DNA from: CAZYAK01 sp964645935
GTDB lineage: Bacteria > Patescibacteriota > Gracilibacteria > Peribacterales > Peribacteraceae
Reading direction: 5' to 3'
DNA length: 31,008 nt
NCBI GenBank assembly: GCA_964645935.1
Contig: CAZYAK010000012.1
Location: 1 to 31,008, forward strand
This document shows, in pieces, positions 30,061 through 31,008 of this stretch. Both the position numbers and the translations under genes were made by a program. The notes below the pieces were generated by a model. The model saw nothing but the letters and a program-made list of their open reading frames with translations, did not search any database and was not told the origin of the DNA. The first letter of the stretch is position 1. The number at the start of each line of letters is the position of its first letter.

Positions 30061-30138
30061 TTCCCGTAATCCTCGCGGCCCGGAGCCGTCCGGCCCCCAC
30101 CTCGGTTTTCCTCACTCACAGCTCCTCTCCACCCTTCT

Positions 30139-31008
30139 ATGCACATCATTCAGGAAGAAATCGGACTTCCGACGTTCACCGTGACGCCGGTGAAGAAGGG
30201 CGATTCCCACCACGCGGTCTTCGTCATCGGCCCCCTGCCCCCCGGCTACGGCATGACCCTTGGCAACTCGCTCCGTCGTGTGTTGCTTTCTAGCCTCCCG
30301 GGCGCCGCCGTCACCTCCATGCGCCTCTCTGGCGTGCAGCACGAGTACACGACCATCAAGGGCGTGCACGAGTCCATCATGGACGTGGCGCTCAATATGA
30401 AGGGCCTGCGCCTGCGCAAGCACAGCAAGGAACCCGAGACCCTCACACTGGACGTGAAGGGCCCCATGGTCGTTACGGCCAAGGACCTCAAGGCAGGCTC
30501 CGACATGGAGGTGCTCAACGGCGACCACGTCCTCATGCGCCTGGAAAAGGGCGCGTCCGTCGAGATGCAGCTGACCGTGGAGAAGGGTGTGGGCTACATC
30601 CCCGCCACCGAGCGCAACAAGAAGCAGAACGAGCCAGGCCTGGTGTACATCGATTCCATCTTCAGCCCCGTCGTGAAGGTCCGCTTCGACGTCGAGGCCG
30701 CTCGCGTCGGCCAGCGCACCGACCTGGAGAAGCTCACGCTCGACGTGGAGACCAACGGCTCGCTCACGGCTGAAGAGGCGGTACAGTTCGCCTCCCAGCT
30801 CCTGCAGAGCTATTACGGCTACTTCGCCTCCGACAAGAAGGTGGTGGAGCCCGACTTCGTGGCCGACTTCTCGCGCGCCGCCGCGAGCCACGTAGACGAC
30901 GCCGCGCTCGCCCCGGTGAAGGAGAGCTACACCCCGATCGAGATCCTCAACTTCTCGCCGCGCACTCTCAACGCCCTCATCAACGCGGGCGTGGGCTCCA
31001 TCGAGCAG
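30139..31008 (+). CDS. rpoA: DNA-directed RNA polymerase alpha subunit, 3' partial
   Basis: Scaffold subunit for RNA polymerase assembly. The N-terminal dimerisation domain has GYGMTLGNSLRRVLLSSLPG and SGVQHEYTTIKGVHESIMDV, then the conserved GYIPATERNKK and PVVKVRFDVEAARVGQRTD. The C-terminal domain, which contacts DNA and activators, begins near residue 265 (IEILNFSPRTLNALINAGVG) and is cut by the window end after 290 residues. The ATG at 30139 gives the normal N-terminus. The 103-base gap from S4 is the longest within this cluster and holds a possible promoter. Confidence 0.96.
   Translation, partial: MHIIQEEIGLPTFTVTPVKKGDSHHAVFVIGPLPPGYGMTLGNSLRRVLLSSLPGAAVTSMRLSGVQHEYTTIKGVHESIMDVALNMKGLRLRKHSKEPETLTLDVKGPMVVTAKDLKAGSDMEVLNGDHVLMRLEKGASVEMQLTVEKGVGYIPATERNKKQNEPGLVYIDSIFSPVVKVRFDVEAARVGQRTDLEKLTLDVETNGSLTAEEAVQFASQLLQSYYGYFASDKKVVEPDFVADFSRAAASHVDDAALAPVKESYTPIEILNFSPRTLNALINAGVGSIEQ

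Noticed and set aside
1..31008. TGA recoding as glycine, as in some CPR lineages
   Set aside because: TGA ends L16, L2-neighbour, SecY-upstream (L15), S5, S4, map and others at exactly the expected lengths.

Overview
The window is about 31 kb of GC-rich bacterial DNA, very probably from a Candidate Phyla Radiation (Patescibacteria) genome. A Peribacteria/Peregrinibacteria-like lineage is my tentative guess. The reasons are a ribosomal protein cluster with no L30 gene between S5 and L15 (a known CPR trait), SLH-domain surface proteins, almost no Shine-Dalgarno sequences, and several promoters placed so that transcripts would start at or next to the start codon. The code is standard: TGA ends many genes at the expected lengths.

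Left region (1-8224): a surface-glycan locus. A 5'-truncated Wzm-type ABC permease and its Wzt-type ATPase run on the plus strand. They converge on a minus-strand run of glycosyltransferases: a GT2+GT4 fusion, a two-module GT2 enzyme, a GT4 enzyme cut by an N gap, and a large methyltransferase+GT2+GT-like fusion. The glycosyltransferases would build a glycan and Wzm/Wzt would export it. The minus-strand run appears to be headed by lysS, here a lysyl-tRNA synthetase fused to a C-terminal HD-type domain (8235-10439).

Middle (10578-21020): two unrecognised small proteins, then a clear promoter (11593-11621) and an 18-gene S10/spc-type operon: L3-L4-L23-L2-S19-L22-S3-L16-L29-S17-L14-L24-L5-S14-S8-L6-L18-S5. 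S10 is missing from its usual first place. Many of these proteins carry low-complexity tails (Lys/Ala/Pro/Ser), and S5 begins with an RGG-rich extension. The short spacers before start codons are pyrimidine-rich (ccctccc-like) rather than purine-rich.

Insert (21021-24323): a weak terminator-like hairpin follows S5. Then come a small unknown protein, a DJ-1/PfpI protein carrying a short dispersed repeat in frame, a scaffold gap whose two flanks are an identical 55 bp (so probably no sequence is missing), and two secreted CAP-domain proteins on the minus strand, one with SLH repeats. An inverted minisatellite lies between the two CAP genes.

Right (24180-31008): a new promoter drives L15-SecY. 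A small membrane protein, adenylate kinase and methionine aminopeptidase follow, each with its own apparent leaderless promoter. Then come IF-1, L36, S13, S11, S4 and the RNA polymerase alpha subunit, which runs off the window end. This half joins translation, membrane insertion, N-terminal methionine removal and transcription genes in the classical spc/alpha order.
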